Assembly: GCA_019084435.1 (NCBI GenBank)
Contig: JAHRFV010000249.1
Span: forward strand, 1 to 10,171
DNA length: 10,171 bases
Direction of reading: 5' to 3'
Source: Dethiosulfatibacter sp.
Lineage (GTDB): Bacteria; Bacillota_A; Clostridia; Tissierellales; Dethiosulfatibacteraceae
This document shows, one piece after another, positions 1 to 7,804 of the stretch (position 1 is its first letter; every line of letters begins with the position of its first letter). The position numbers and the translations under genes are program-made. The notes under the pieces were generated by a model, which was not told the origin of the DNA, searched no databases, and worked only from the letters and a program-made list of their open reading frames with translations.

Positions 1-489
1 ATTGTCGTCACCATCTTCTGTGTCCTATTGCTGCCATCGGCAGCGGCACTGATCGGCATGCTGATGTTTGGCAACCTGATCAGAGAGTCAGGCGTGGTGC
101 CGAAGCTGGCGGAAACAGCCACCAACTCGCTGATGTACATCATCACCATATTCCTTGGCATCACAGTTGGGGCCAAATCAGAGGCGGAACTGTTTTTGAC
201 ACCTGAAACCCTTAAGATCATAGCCCTCGGACTGGTGGCATTCGCCATCGGAACGGCGACAGGAGTACTGTTTGGCAAGATCATGTACAAGACAAGTGGC
301 GGCAAGATCAATCCGATGATTGGCGCGGCAGGCGTATCGGCAGTGCCGATGGCAGCCAGGGTCGTTCAGAAGGAAGGTCAGAAGTACAATCCATCCAACT
401 TCCTGCTGATGCATGCCATGGGACCGAATGTGGCTGGGGTTATCGGCTCTGCAGTCGCGGCTGGTGTTCTGCTCATGTTCTTTAATTGA
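1..489 (+). CDS. Na+-translocating decarboxylase beta subunit, 3' end (OadB/GcdB/MmdB family)
   Basis: This is the C-terminal 162 residues of a polytopic membrane protein; the reading frame is open at the left edge, so the start lies outside the window. The family couples decarboxylation of oxaloacetate, glutaconyl-CoA or methylmalonyl-CoA to sodium export across the cytoplasmic membrane. The diagnostic stretch is at 310-360: [17 protein letters not shown]. Its Asn, Gly, Ser and Arg match the spacing of N373, G377, S382 and R389, residues implicated in Na+ handling in Klebsiella OadB. The end of the family also fits: the segment with H-A-M-G-P-N is followed by a last hydrophobic helix. The substrate cannot be told from the beta subunit alone; glutaconyl-CoA or methylmalonyl-CoA would suit a fermenting Clostridium. 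By hand count 1-480 is about 54% G+C with many CTG, GGC and ATC codons, clearly richer than sampled stretches of the genes that follow. It is the last gene of its operon, since a terminator follows. Confidence 0.93.
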   Translation: MVVTIFCVLLLPSAAALIGMLMFGNLIRESGVVPKLAETATNSLMYIITIFLGITVGAKSEAELFLTPETLKIIALGLVAFAIGTATGVLFGKIMYKTSGGKINPMIGAAGVSAVPMAARVVQKEGQKYNPSNFLLMHAMGPNVAGVIGSAVAAGVLLMFFN

Positions 490-541
490 TAATAGTATTG
501 GATTAGATTTGAAAACATATCTTTAATTATTCAGCAATTGT

Positions 542-588
542 ACAGTAGAATAAACCGCTTGGAAAGTGGTTTATTCTACTGTTTTTTT
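542..588 (+). terminator. Intrinsic terminator after the decarboxylase gene
   Basis: The 15-bp perfect arms are ACAGTAGAATAAACC at 542-556 and its complement at 568-582. The stem can be extended inward by a G-T and a C-G pair, leaving a 7-nt loop (559-565). A run of seven T at 582-588 follows directly. It lies 52 nt after the stop codon and would end the operon of the decarboxylase subunit. Confidence 0.93.
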
Positions 589-610
589 GCAGATTTTACA
601 ATATTTAAAC

Positions 611-634
611 AAATGTTACAAATATGTAACATTT
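611..634. promoter_or_regulatory. Perfect 9-bp dyad upstream of gltB, possible operator
   Basis: AAATGTTAC (611-619) and GTAACATTT (626-634) are exact reverse complements separated by AAATAT. The site lies about 77 bp upstream of the -35 of the proposed gltB promoter, and T follows it to 637. It could be a binding site for a dimeric regulator, or a weak second terminator, as the stem is A+T-rich. The inner TGTTA/TAACA halves resemble the GlnR/TnrA box but are 8 bp apart where that box has 7, so I do not assign a regulator. Confidence 0.5.
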
Positions 635-710
635 TTTAAAGACGTTTATAACCAAATAAGGTTTTCCTGGAGCCAAATTGTATTTTGTATGCAATTAGTG
701 AAAATAACTA

Positions 711-739
711 TTGTTAAAGAACAAAACATGGTGTAAAAT
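711..739 (+). promoter_or_regulatory. Promoter of gltBD
   Basis: TTGTTA (711-716) is followed after 17 nt by TAAAAT (734-739), a good match to the vegetative sigma consensus. Transcription would start near 746, giving a leader of about 70 nt before gltB. Two 12-bp dyads, at 712-723 and 739-750, overlap the -35 and the region just after the -10, which suggests control by a repressor. No other promoter in the gap 490-816 is as good. Confidence 0.65.
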
Positions 740-750
740 GTTAAAAAACA
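712..750. promoter_or_regulatory. Pair of TGTT-N4-AACA dyads over the gltB promoter
   Basis: TGTTAAAGAACA (712-723) and TGTTAAAAAACA (739-750) differ at one base and each has TGTT/AACA dyad symmetry. They begin 27 bp apart. The first overlaps the -35 hexamer and the second starts at the last base of the -10 and covers the predicted start point. This is a typical operator geometry, but no regulator gene is in view and the A-rich composition makes chance occurrence possible. Confidence 0.45.
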
Positions 751-816
751 GAAATAGATGTATTTTATATAAAAACACATGTCTTTATAACAAACATTTT
801 AAATTGGAGGGAGATT

Positions 817-3800
817 ATGTATAGTAATGGATTTCCGAGAAAGCAGGGTCTGTTTGATCCTGAAAACGAAAAGGATTCTTGCGGGGTAGGATTCATTGTC
901 AATACCAAAGGGGAAGTAAGCCATAAGATAGTTAAAAATGGCTTGGAAATATTAAAAAACATGGAACATAGGGGAGCAGCGGGGTCAGATCCTAAAACCG
1001 GCGATGGCGCTGGGATTATGACACAGATTCCAGATGAGTTCTTCAGGATTTTTTGTGGCAATGATGGAATTGATCTTCCTGAACATGGCAGGTATGGAAT
1101 TGGCATGGTATTTTTACCTAAAGAACCTGCATTGAGGCTTCAATGCGAAGGAATCATAGAGAGGGTAATCAGGGACACAGGCAACAAAACACTCGGTTGG
1201 AGATTTGTCCCAACTGACAATAAGAGTATTGGAGAAACTGCCAGAGGTACTGAGCCTGTTATTAGACAAGTGTTTATCGAGGATATGAAAGCTGATGGTC
1301 AGTTGCCCTTTGAGAGAGACTTGTACTTGACACGAAAAAGAATCGAACGCGAGATTGATAGACTGGTCAAGCGAAACAAAGAATACTTTTATATTTGCTC
1401 CATGTCATCAAAGACTGTTATCTATAAAGGTCTATTGCTAGCTGACCAGATAGAAAAATACTATCTTGATCTTAACGACATAAACTACAAGAGTAGTATG
1501 GCCTTGGTACATCAAAGATTCAGCACCAACACTTTTCCTACTTGGGATCTTGCACAGCCTTTTAGATATTTAGCCCATAATGGCGAAATCAACACTATCA
1601 AGGGCAATAGAAACTGGATGGGAACTAGAGAAGGCGTACTTAAATCAGAGATCTTCGAAGAAAACATCAACGACCTTTATCCTATTATCCAGAAGGGAAA
1701 AAGTGATTCTGCCTCAGTTGATAATGTTTTTGAGTTTATCAAGCACAATGGAAGAACCAACGCGCATACTTTGATGATGTTGATACCAGAAGCATGGGAA
1801 AATGATACAATCATGACTGAAGATAAAAAGGCATTTTATGAGTATCACGGCGCTATGATAGAACCCTGGGATGGACCTGCTGCTATGTTCTTCTGTGATG
1901 GTACACAAATAGGTGGAACACTTGACAGGAATGGACTTAGACCTGCAAAATATGTGATTAGAAACGATGATACAGTCGTAATGGCATCAGAGTTTGGCGT
2001 GCTTAAAATGAAACCTGAAGATATATTGAAAAAAGGAAGGCTAAAGCCGGGAGAAATGCTTCTGGTTGATACAGAACGGAAGAAAATATTTTTTGATGAA
2101 GAGATCAAGAGCACTGTAGCATCAAAAATGGACTACATTTCAATTGTTAACAACAATAGATTAAGATTTTCAGACCTTCAGGAATCTACTGTCTCCAAAG
2201 AAATAATGAGCAAAGAAAAGTTGGTGGAAAAGCAAAAAGCTTTTGGATACACTATGGAAGATTTGCGGATGATTTTAAAACCTATGGCTGAGAATGCAGG
2301 AGAACCCATTGGTTCCATGGGTAACGATACACCTTTGGCAGTTTTGTCCAATAAGCCACAAGTTCTTTTCAGCTATTTCAGACAGTTGTTTGCACAAGTG
2401 ACCAATCCGCCCATTGATCCTATACGGGAAGGAGTGGTCATGTCATTGATGAACTTCCTGGGAACTCAGGAAGACATTTTGAATACGAAGGCATTGAACA
2501 ATAAATACATTTTGGTAGATACGCCGATTATTGGCAATGACGAGATGGATCAGTTAAAATCCTTGCGAAACGAAGACTTCATGTCTACTGTGATTCCTAT
2601 AACATTTAAAGCCGACAGTGGTGTGGAAGGATTCAAAATAGCTTTGGATCTGATATGTGAAAGAGCTCTCCAAAGAGTAGCTGATGGTTATAACATCATT
2701 ATCTTATCAGATGCAAAAGTCGACAGCTACGAGGCTGCAATACCATCGTTGTTAGCTGTATCTGCTGTTCATCATTATTTGATTGAAAAAAAGCAAAGAT
2801 CAAAAATATCTATACTGATTGAATCAGGAGATGCGAGGGAAACCACTCATTTTGCATTGTTGAATGCTTATGGTGCAAGCGCTATTAATCCATATCTTGC
2901 CATAGAGTCCGTTAAGGATCTGACGAAAAGTGGATTGATCAATTGTGTGGAGGAAAATTCCGTAGAGGCATATCTTAAGGCTTCCTCTAAAGGTCTGGCT
3001 AAAATACTGTCAAAAATGGGAATCTGCACGACACAAAGCTATCATGGAGCACAGATATTTGAGATTCTTGGTATCAATGAAGAAACTGTTAACAAATATT
3101 TTGGGGGAACACCTACGAGAATTGGTGGCATAGGAATAGAAGAAATAGCCAAAGAGGTTTTGATAAGACATACCAGCGCATACAATAACCTTAGACAAAG
3201 TACAACAGATCTTGAAGTTGGCGGATTGTACAAATGGAGAAAAACCGGAGAATATCATCTGTTTAATCCCGATACTATTTTTAGATTGCAGCAGTCCGTA
3301 AGAATCGGGGATTACTCCAAATTCAAAGAGTATACGTCATTGATAGATGATCAATCTCGAAATCTGACTACGCTTAGAAGTATGTTCGAATTCAATAACT
3401 TAAACCCAATTCCTTTAGAAGAAGTGGAACCCGAGTCTGAAATAATCAAAAGATTTTGTTCAGGAGCGATGTCAATCGGTTCCATCAGCAAGGAAGCTCA
3501 TGAAACCATAGCAATCGCAATGAATCGACTAGGTGCGAAAAGCAATTCAGGAGAAGGTGGGGAAGACCCAGCCAGACTTTCAACGATTAACGATGTTGAT
3601 AATAGGAATAGCGCAGTCAAGCAGGTCGCATCTGCCAGGTTTGGTGTTACCATAGACTACCTCTCCTCTGCCGATGAGCTACAGATCAAGGTCTCTCAAG
3701 GAGCAAAGCCTGGAGAAGGCGGTCATCTGCCTGGAAAAAAGGTTAATGAATATATCGGTAAGATAAGGCATTCTGTTCCTGGAATAGATTTAATTTCTCC

Positions 3801-5325
3801 ACCTCCGCATCATGACATCTACTCTATTGAGGACCTTGCACAACTGATCTTTGATTTAAAAAATGCCAATCCAAGAGCAAAAATCAGTGTTAAGCTTGTT
3901 GCGGAGAATGGTGTAGGGACGGTTGCTGCTGGGGTTACAAAGGCACATGCTGATCTTATTATCATAAGTGGACATGATGGTGGAACTGGAGCCTCACCCT
4001 TGTCATCAATCAGGAATGCAGGCATACCATGGGAGATAGGTTTATCAGAGACTCATCAGGTTCTGTTATTGAACAATCTAAGAAGCAGAGTCAGGCTTCA
4101 GACAGATGGCCAGCTTAAAACAGGACGAGACGTTGTCATTGCATGCCTATTAGGAGCTGAAGAGTTTGGATTTGCCACTACTCTGTTGGTTACCTTGGGA
4201 TGTGTCATGTTGAGGCATTGCCAAAATAATAATTGTGAGATGGGTGTAGCGACACAGAGCGAAGAATTAAGGGAAAATTTCTGCGGAAAACCTGAATATG
4301 TCATAAATTTTATGAAATTTATAGCACGTGAAGTAAGAGAAAACATGGCTATACTTGGTTTCAGAACCATCAATGAAATGGTGGGCAGGGTAGATAAACT
4401 AACAGTCAATAAAAATATTGATCACTGGAAAGCTAAAATGCTGGATCTATCAAATATATTGTACAGACCGGATGTTCCAAGAAGAATAACACCTTATTGC
4501 TCACAAAATCAGGACCACGGCTTGGAAGGATCAATGGACTACAAACTAATCCAACAGAGTCAGAGCTTCTTCAAAGACCGAAAGAAAGTTTCTGGATCCT
4601 TTGAAATCAAGAATCTTCACAGAACAGTAGGTACCATGCTAAGCGGTGAGATTGCTAAAACTTTTCCTAATGAAAAATTCGAAGACGATATGATAAACTT
4701 CAAATTCTATGGGTCCGCAGGTCAGAGCTTCGGTGCATTTGGCATCAAAGGATTGACCCTGGAGCTGGAGGGGGACGCTAACGATTATGTCGCTAAAGGA
4801 TTGTCAGGCGCAAAAATAATTATAAGAAAACCGAGAGAAGCGGAATATGGCAAAAGCATTATTGCAGGAAATACCATTTTGTATGGGGCGACTCAAGGAA
4901 AAGTTTATATAAACGGCATAGTCGGAGAGAGATTCTGCGTCCGAAACAGTGGTGCGGAGGCTGTCGTAGAGGGCGTCGGCAATCATGGTTGTGAGTATAT
5001 GACGGATGGATTTGTGGTCATTTTGGGAGATGTGGGACGCAATTTTGCTGCTGGCATGAGTGGTGGAACTGCAGTTATATTGGATATTAACAAAGAACTG
5101 GAAAGCATGTGTAATCATGAGCTGATATTGATTGAAAAGCCATCCGTAGAAAACATGATAAAAGTGAAAAAAATGATAGCGGACCATTATCAATATACAG
5201 AGAGCATCGTTGCAAAAGAAATACTAGATGACTGGACATATTATAAGAATAAATTTTCAAGAGTTATTCCAGTAGCCTACAAAGAGATTACTGAAAAAAA
5301 CAATCAAGAGACTAAGGTTTCTTGA
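817..5325 (+). CDS. gltB: Glutamate synthase large (alpha) subunit
   Basis: This 1502-residue cytoplasmic protein makes glutamate from glutamine and 2-oxoglutarate with its GltD partner. Residues 22 to about 430 are a class II glutamine amidotransferase. Cys22 in D-S-C-G-V-G-F should become the N-terminal nucleophile after removal of a 21-residue propeptide. The H-Q-R-F-S-T-N-T-F-P-T-W and H-N-G-E-I-N-T blocks are present. A central domain follows (N-P-P-I-D-P-I-R-E at 530-538). The FMN barrel spans roughly 830-1200, with G-A-M-S-I-G-S at 883-889, S-N-S-G-E-G-G-E-D-P at 909-918, P-G-E-G-G-H at 965-970 and S-G-H-D-G-G-T-G at 1051-1058. Cys1129, Cys1135 and Cys1140 (C-x5-C-x4-C) should hold the 3Fe-4S cluster. 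The C-terminal GXGXG beta-helix is at about 1290-1430. Length is normal for bacterial GltB. The ATG has GGAGG at 806-810, 6 nt upstream. The TGA is embedded in the gltD ribosome site, so expression of the two subunits is probably coupled. No domain is missing. Confidence 0.98.
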   Translation: MYSNGFPRKQGLFDPENEKDSCGVGFIVNTKGEVSHKIVKNGLEILKNMEHRGAAGSDPKTGDGAGIMTQIPDEFFRIFCGNDGIDLPEHGRYGIGMVFLPKEPALRLQCEGIIERVIRDTGNKTLGWRFVPTDNKSIGETARGTEPVIRQVFIEDMKADGQLPFERDLYLTRKRIEREIDRLVKRNKEYFYICSMSSKTVIYKGLLLADQIEKYYLDLNDINYKSSMALVHQRFSTNTFPTWDLAQPFRYLAHNGEINTIKGNRNWMGTREGVLKSEIFEENINDLYPIIQKGKSDSASVDNVFEFIKHNGRTNAHTLMMLIPEAWENDTIMTEDKKAFYEYHGAMIEPWDGPAAMFFCDGTQIGGTLDRNGLRPAKYVIRNDDTVVMASEFGVLKMKPEDILKKGRLKPGEMLLVDTERKKIFFDEEIKSTVASKMDYISIVNNNRLRFSDLQESTVSKEIMSKEKLVEKQKAFGYTMEDLRMILKPMAENAGEPIGSMGNDTPLAVLSNKPQVLFSYFRQLFAQVTNPPIDPIREGVVMSLMNFLGTQEDILNTKALNNKYILVDTPIIGNDEMDQLKSLRNEDFMSTVIPITFKADSGVEGFKIALDLICERALQRVADGYNIIILSDAKVDSYEAAIPSLLAVSAVHHYLIEKKQRSKISILIESGDARETTHFALLNAYGASAINPYLAIESVKDLTKSGLINCVEENSVEAYLKASSKGLAKILSKMGICTTQSYHGAQIFEILGINEETVNKYFGGTPTRIGGIGIEEIAKEVLIRHTSAYNNLRQSTTDLEVGGLYKWRKTGEYHLFNPDTIFRLQQSVRIGDYSKFKEYTSLIDDQSRNLTTLRSMFEFNNLNPIPLEEVEPESEIIKRFCSGAMSIGSISKEAHETIAIAMNRLGAKSNSGEGGEDPARLSTINDVDNRNSAVKQVASARFGVTIDYLSSADELQIKVSQGAKPGEGGHLPGKKVNEYIGKIRHSVPGIDLISPPPHHDIYSIEDLAQLIFDLKNANPRAKISVKLVAENGVGTVAAGVTKAHADLIIISGHDGGTGASPLSSIRNAGIPWEIGLSETHQVLLLNNLRSRVRLQTDGQLKTGRDVVIACLLGAEEFGFATTLLVTLGCVMLRHCQNNNCEMGVATQSEELRENFCGKPEYVINFMKFIAREVRENMAILGFRTINEMVGRVDKLTVNKNIDHWKAKMLDLSNILYRPDVPRRITPYCSQNQDHGLEGSMDYKLIQQSQSFFKDRKKVSGSFEIKNLHRTVGTMLSGEIAKTFPNEKFEDDMINFKFYGSAGQSFGAFGIKGLTLELEGDANDYVAKGLSGAKIIIRKPREAEYGKSIIAGNTILYGATQGKVYINGIVGERFCVRNSGAEAVVEGVGNHGCEYMTDGFVVILGDVGRNFAAGMSGGTAVILDINKELESMCNHELILIEKPSVENMIKVKKMIADHYQYTESIVAKEILDDWTYYKNKFSRVIPVAYKEITEKNNQETKVS

Positions 5326-5330
5326 GGAGG
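5325..5330 (+). promoter_or_regulatory. Ribosome binding site that sets the gltD start
   Basis: AGGAGG begins on the last base of the gltB stop codon and lies 6 nt before the ATG at 5337. It argues for that ATG and against the in-frame TTG at 5322, which is upstream of this site. Ribosomes finishing gltB would arrive on it. Confidence 0.85.
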
Positions 5331-5336
5331 TGGATC

Positions 5337-6764
5337 ATGAGCGGTAAACTAACGGGTTTTATGGATATAGAGAGAAAAAATTTCAACCATAGATCTATTA
5401 ATGAACGAGTTAAGGACTTCGACTCGGTTTATATACCTTTGACTGAAAGTGAAATGATGGCGCAAGCCAATAGATGCATGGACTGTGGAACATCATTCTG
5501 CAACTGGGGATGTCCATTGGGAAATCTTATACCTGAGTGGAATGATCTGGTTTATATTGGTGACTGGGAAGGTGCCTATCAAAAGCTGGCTTTGACTGCC
5601 AATTTCCCCGAATTCACAGGCAGAGTCTGTCCTTCATTGTGTGAGGCAGCCTGCGTCTTAGGCGTTAACAGAGAGGCCGTATCCATCAGGGAAATAGAGC
5701 AATCAATTGTGGAAATGGCTTTTGAGAATGGGTGGATACAACCTAGAGCTCCAAAGGTCAGAACTAATAAAAAAATAGCTATAATAGGCGGTGGTCCAGC
5801 AGGATTGGCAGCAGCAGATGATTTAAATGCATTGGGTCACAGAGTGAGCGTATATGAAAGAGAATTGAGGGTTGGCGGATTGATGCGATACGGCATACCA
5901 AATTATAAGTTGGACAAAAGCATTATTGAAAGAAGAGTAGACCTGATGAAAGCAGCAGGCATAATATTTGTCAATGGAATGGAAATCGGAAAAGATAAGG
6001 ATCTTGAGTCGCTTTCAAAAGATTATGACAGCATCATAATGGCATGCGGTACATGGGTGCCGAGAGATTTAAGTATTCCTGGAAGGGAGTTAAGAGGGAT
6101 ACATTTTGCTGTTGATTTTCTTTCTCAACAAACAAAGAAACACTTCGGCGAAAAAATTGAAGGCGAAGATATTAATGCAAAGGATAAAATTGTTTTGGTC
6201 ATAGGTGGTGGAGATACTGGAGCAGATTGTGTCGGTACTGCAAATAGGCAAGGTGCCAAGAAAGTGTATCAGTTTGAAATACTGCCCAAACCTAAGGTGT
6301 GCAGGGATGAATTTATGCCTTGGCCGACATACCCAAAGCTTTTTAAAAACACAACTGCTCATGAAGAAGGCTGTATAAGCGAATGGGAAGTGGCAACAAA
6401 ACAATTCTTAGGAAAAGATGGACACCTAACAGGAATTCAAGGATTAAAAGTTAAGTGGATTAAGGAAGAGGATGACAAGTATCATCTGAATGAACTTGAT
6501 GGTACTGAATTTGAGATGGATGTGGATATGGTGTTGATTGCAGCAGGATTTTTGCATACTGAACATGATGGTTTCGTAAAGGATTCGAAAATTAGTCTTG
6601 ATAGGTCAGGTAATGTAAAAACAGACATTAAACATATGACAAGTATGAGTAAAGTTTTTGCGGCAGGAGATATGAGAACAGGTCAATCCCTTGTAGTGAA
6701 AGCGATTCTGGATGGCAAACAGGTTTCTGAAAATGTTGATAAATATCTAATGAAATATGAGTAA
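5337..6764 (+). CDS. gltD: Glutamate synthase small (beta) subunit, NAD(P)H-dependent
   Basis: This 475-residue protein takes electrons from NAD(P)H and passes them through FAD and Fe-S clusters to GltB. The N-terminal ferredoxin-like domain has C47-x2-C50-x4-C55-x3-C59 and C98-x3-C102-x3-C106, the pattern of cysteines in the GltD/DPD family that carries two 4Fe-4S clusters. The FAD-binding Rossmann motif G-G-G-P-A-G is at 151-156, followed by a conserved V-G-G-L-M-R-Y-G-I-P block. The NAD(P)H-binding motif G-G-G-D-T-G is at 290-295. The C-terminal A-A-G-D block, which contacts FAD in this family, is present. Length is normal (about 450-490). The gene starts 11 nt after the gltB stop and is the last of the operon. 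Related proteins act alone (NfnB, SudA, PreT), but directly after gltB the GltD assignment is secure. Whether NADH or NADPH is preferred cannot be read from the sequence. Confidence 0.97.
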   Translation: MSGKLTGFMDIERKNFNHRSINERVKDFDSVYIPLTESEMMAQANRCMDCGTSFCNWGCPLGNLIPEWNDLVYIGDWEGAYQKLALTANFPEFTGRVCPSLCEAACVLGVNREAVSIREIEQSIVEMAFENGWIQPRAPKVRTNKKIAIIGGGPAGLAAADDLNALGHRVSVYERELRVGGLMRYGIPNYKLDKSIIERRVDLMKAAGIIFVNGMEIGKDKDLESLSKDYDSIIMACGTWVPRDLSIPGRELRGIHFAVDFLSQQTKKHFGEKIEGEDINAKDKIVLVIGGGDTGADCVGTANRQGAKKVYQFEILPKPKVCRDEFMPWPTYPKLFKNTTAHEEGCISEWEVATKQFLGKDGHLTGIQGLKVKWIKEEDDKYHLNELDGTEFEMDVDMVLIAAGFLHTEHDGFVKDSKISLDRSGNVKTDIKHMTSMSKVFAAGDMRTGQSLVVKAILDGKQVSENVDKYLMKYE

Positions 6765-6803
6765 CAGATGTCAATGATGTGCTAAGAGAATGAGTAATGA
6801 AAT

Positions 6804-6826
6804 AATCCGGAGGAATCCGGATTTTT
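6804..6826 (+). terminator. Intrinsic terminator of gltBD
   Basis: AATCCGGA (6804-6811) pairs with TCCGGATT (6816-6823) around a GGAA tetraloop of the GNRA class. The T run continues to 6826, giving five T in a row from 6822. The hairpin starts 40 nt after the gltD stop and separates gltBD from the next operon. Confidence 0.8.
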
Positions 6827-6832
6827 CAATTC

Positions 6833-6861
6833 TTTAATTCTGTCATAAGATACTGTATACT
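6833..6861 (+). promoter_or_regulatory. Possible promoter of the dprA-like operon
   Basis: TATACT (6856-6861) is a good -10. The -35 at 17 nt spacing is only TTTAAT (6833-6838), a weak match. Transcription would start near 6868, leaving a leader of about 22 nt. A promoter is expected here because the gltBD terminator lies just upstream. Confidence 0.4.
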
Positions 6862-6889
6862 ATAAGAAGTAAGTTACACGGAGATTACA

Positions 6890-7804
6890 ATGCATTATAG
6901 CGATATCATAAAACTGCAACAATTACCGGGCGTAGGAAGAAAATCTATACTTAGATTGATTAAGGAACTCATGAGCAATGGACCGTCATCTCTTGGTTTT
7001 GAGGATTTTCTGCATATTCTCAGTGAAAAAATGAATAGAAAATTTTTGGTTTCTGAGCTCGAAAAAATACAGATCGGAACGGAAAAAATTCTTGAAAACT
7101 GTTATAATGAAAATATAGCAATAATTACCTGCTTAGATGATGATTTTCCAAAGAATCTCAATCATATAGATGGAGATTCACCTGTATTACTTTACTATAA
7201 AGGCAATAAATCATTACTTGCTTATAATTCTAACATAGCAGTCATCGGCACAAGATACCCTTCAATAGAGGGGTTTAAAAAAGCCAAAGCTTACTCCGAG
7301 CTGATAACTAGTCAAGGAGTTGTTGTTGTATCAGGGTTGGCGAAAGGTTGCGATACAGCTGCACATTTGGGAGCGATAAAATATAAAGAGAAATCAATAG
7401 CTGTTATTCCATCTGGAATAGGCTGTGTCTACCCCATAGAGAACAAGCAACTTTATGACAGTATTTTAAACAGAGATGGATGTATTGTTTCGGAGTATGA
7501 GCCTTATACCCCACCTCAGAGTTATACCTTTATCGAGAGAGACAGAATTCAAGCTGCGCTGTCTGCAGGATTACTGATAATTGAGAGTTCCATTGCAGGT
7601 GGCACGAATCATACTTACAATTATGGTCTAAAATACGGAAAACAAATCGCTGCATCTAATCATGAATCATTTGGTTCAAACAACATGTCACTCAATCGAA
7701 AAATACTAAGAGATGCAAAGGGCTTTGCAATACAATCCAAGAAAGATATTGAAATTTGGCTCGACATATTAAATAAGGAGGTCTGGGATGAAACTAATCA
7801 TTAA
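6890..7804 (+). CDS. DprA/Smf-family DNA-processing-like protein, divergent
   Basis: This 304-residue protein belongs to the DprA/Smf family, which binds single-stranded DNA and loads RecA during transformation. Residues 1 to about 70 include a helix-hairpin-helix-like L-P-G-V-G-R (12-17). The Rossmann domain runs from about 110 to 290, with I-A-V-I-G-T-R (116-122), S-G-L-A-K-G-C-D (148-155), a C-V-Y-P-I-E-N block and S-E-Y-E-P. Two signatures are altered: the usual F-P-x-R-N-R-I-I is F-I-E-R-D-R-I-Q (214-221), and the usual G-S-x-x-T-A loop is G-G-T-N-H-T (237-242). No winged-helix domain follows the Rossmann fold; B. subtilis and pneumococcal DprA are of similar length. The ATG has GGAG 6 nt upstream. 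The gene is not beside topA, where Firmicute dprA often lies, so this may be a second family member. Its end contains the ribosome site and start of the next gene (17-nt overlap). Family is confident; a role in competence is inference only. Confidence 0.85.
   Translation: MHYSDIIKLQQLPGVGRKSILRLIKELMSNGPSSLGFEDFLHILSEKMNRKFLVSELEKIQIGTEKILENCYNENIAIITCLDDDFPKNLNHIDGDSPVLLYYKGNKSLLAYNSNIAVIGTRYPSIEGFKKAKAYSELITSQGVVVVSGLAKGCDTAAHLGAIKYKEKSIAVIPSGIGCVYPIENKQLYDSILNRDGCIVSEYEPYTPPQSYTFIERDRIQAALSAGLLIIESSIAGGTNHTYNYGLKYGKQIAASNHESFGSNNMSLNRKILRDAKGFAIQSKKDIEIWLDILNKEVWDETNH
7775..7782 (+). promoter_or_regulatory. Ribosome binding site inside the dprA-like gene
   Basis: AAGGAGGT is a near-perfect Shine-Dalgarno sequence 5 nt before the ATG at 7788. 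It lies wholly within the coding end of the upstream gene, which fixes the start of the GalT-like gene and predicts translational coupling. Confidence 0.85.

Noticed and set aside
611..634. GlnR/TnrA box upstream of gltB
   Set aside because: The half-sites TGTTA and TAACA fit, but they are 8 bp apart where the consensus needs 7, so the site was kept only as an unassigned dyad.
758..780. Riboswitch or T-box in the gltB leader
   Set aside because: The leader is only about 70 nt. It contains an A+T palindrome (TTTTATATAAAA, 763-774) but no terminator and no conserved riboswitch or T-box elements.
765..1106. Minus-strand open frame of 113 codons over the gltB start
   Set aside because: It lies antisense to the conserved GltB amidotransferase domain and shows no recognisable domain; it is a shadow of the real gene. 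The same holds for the other antisense frames across gltB and gltD.
5322..5336. TTG at 5322 as the start of gltD
   Set aside because: It would precede the AGGAGG site at 5325-5330, which is ideally spaced for the ATG at 5337.
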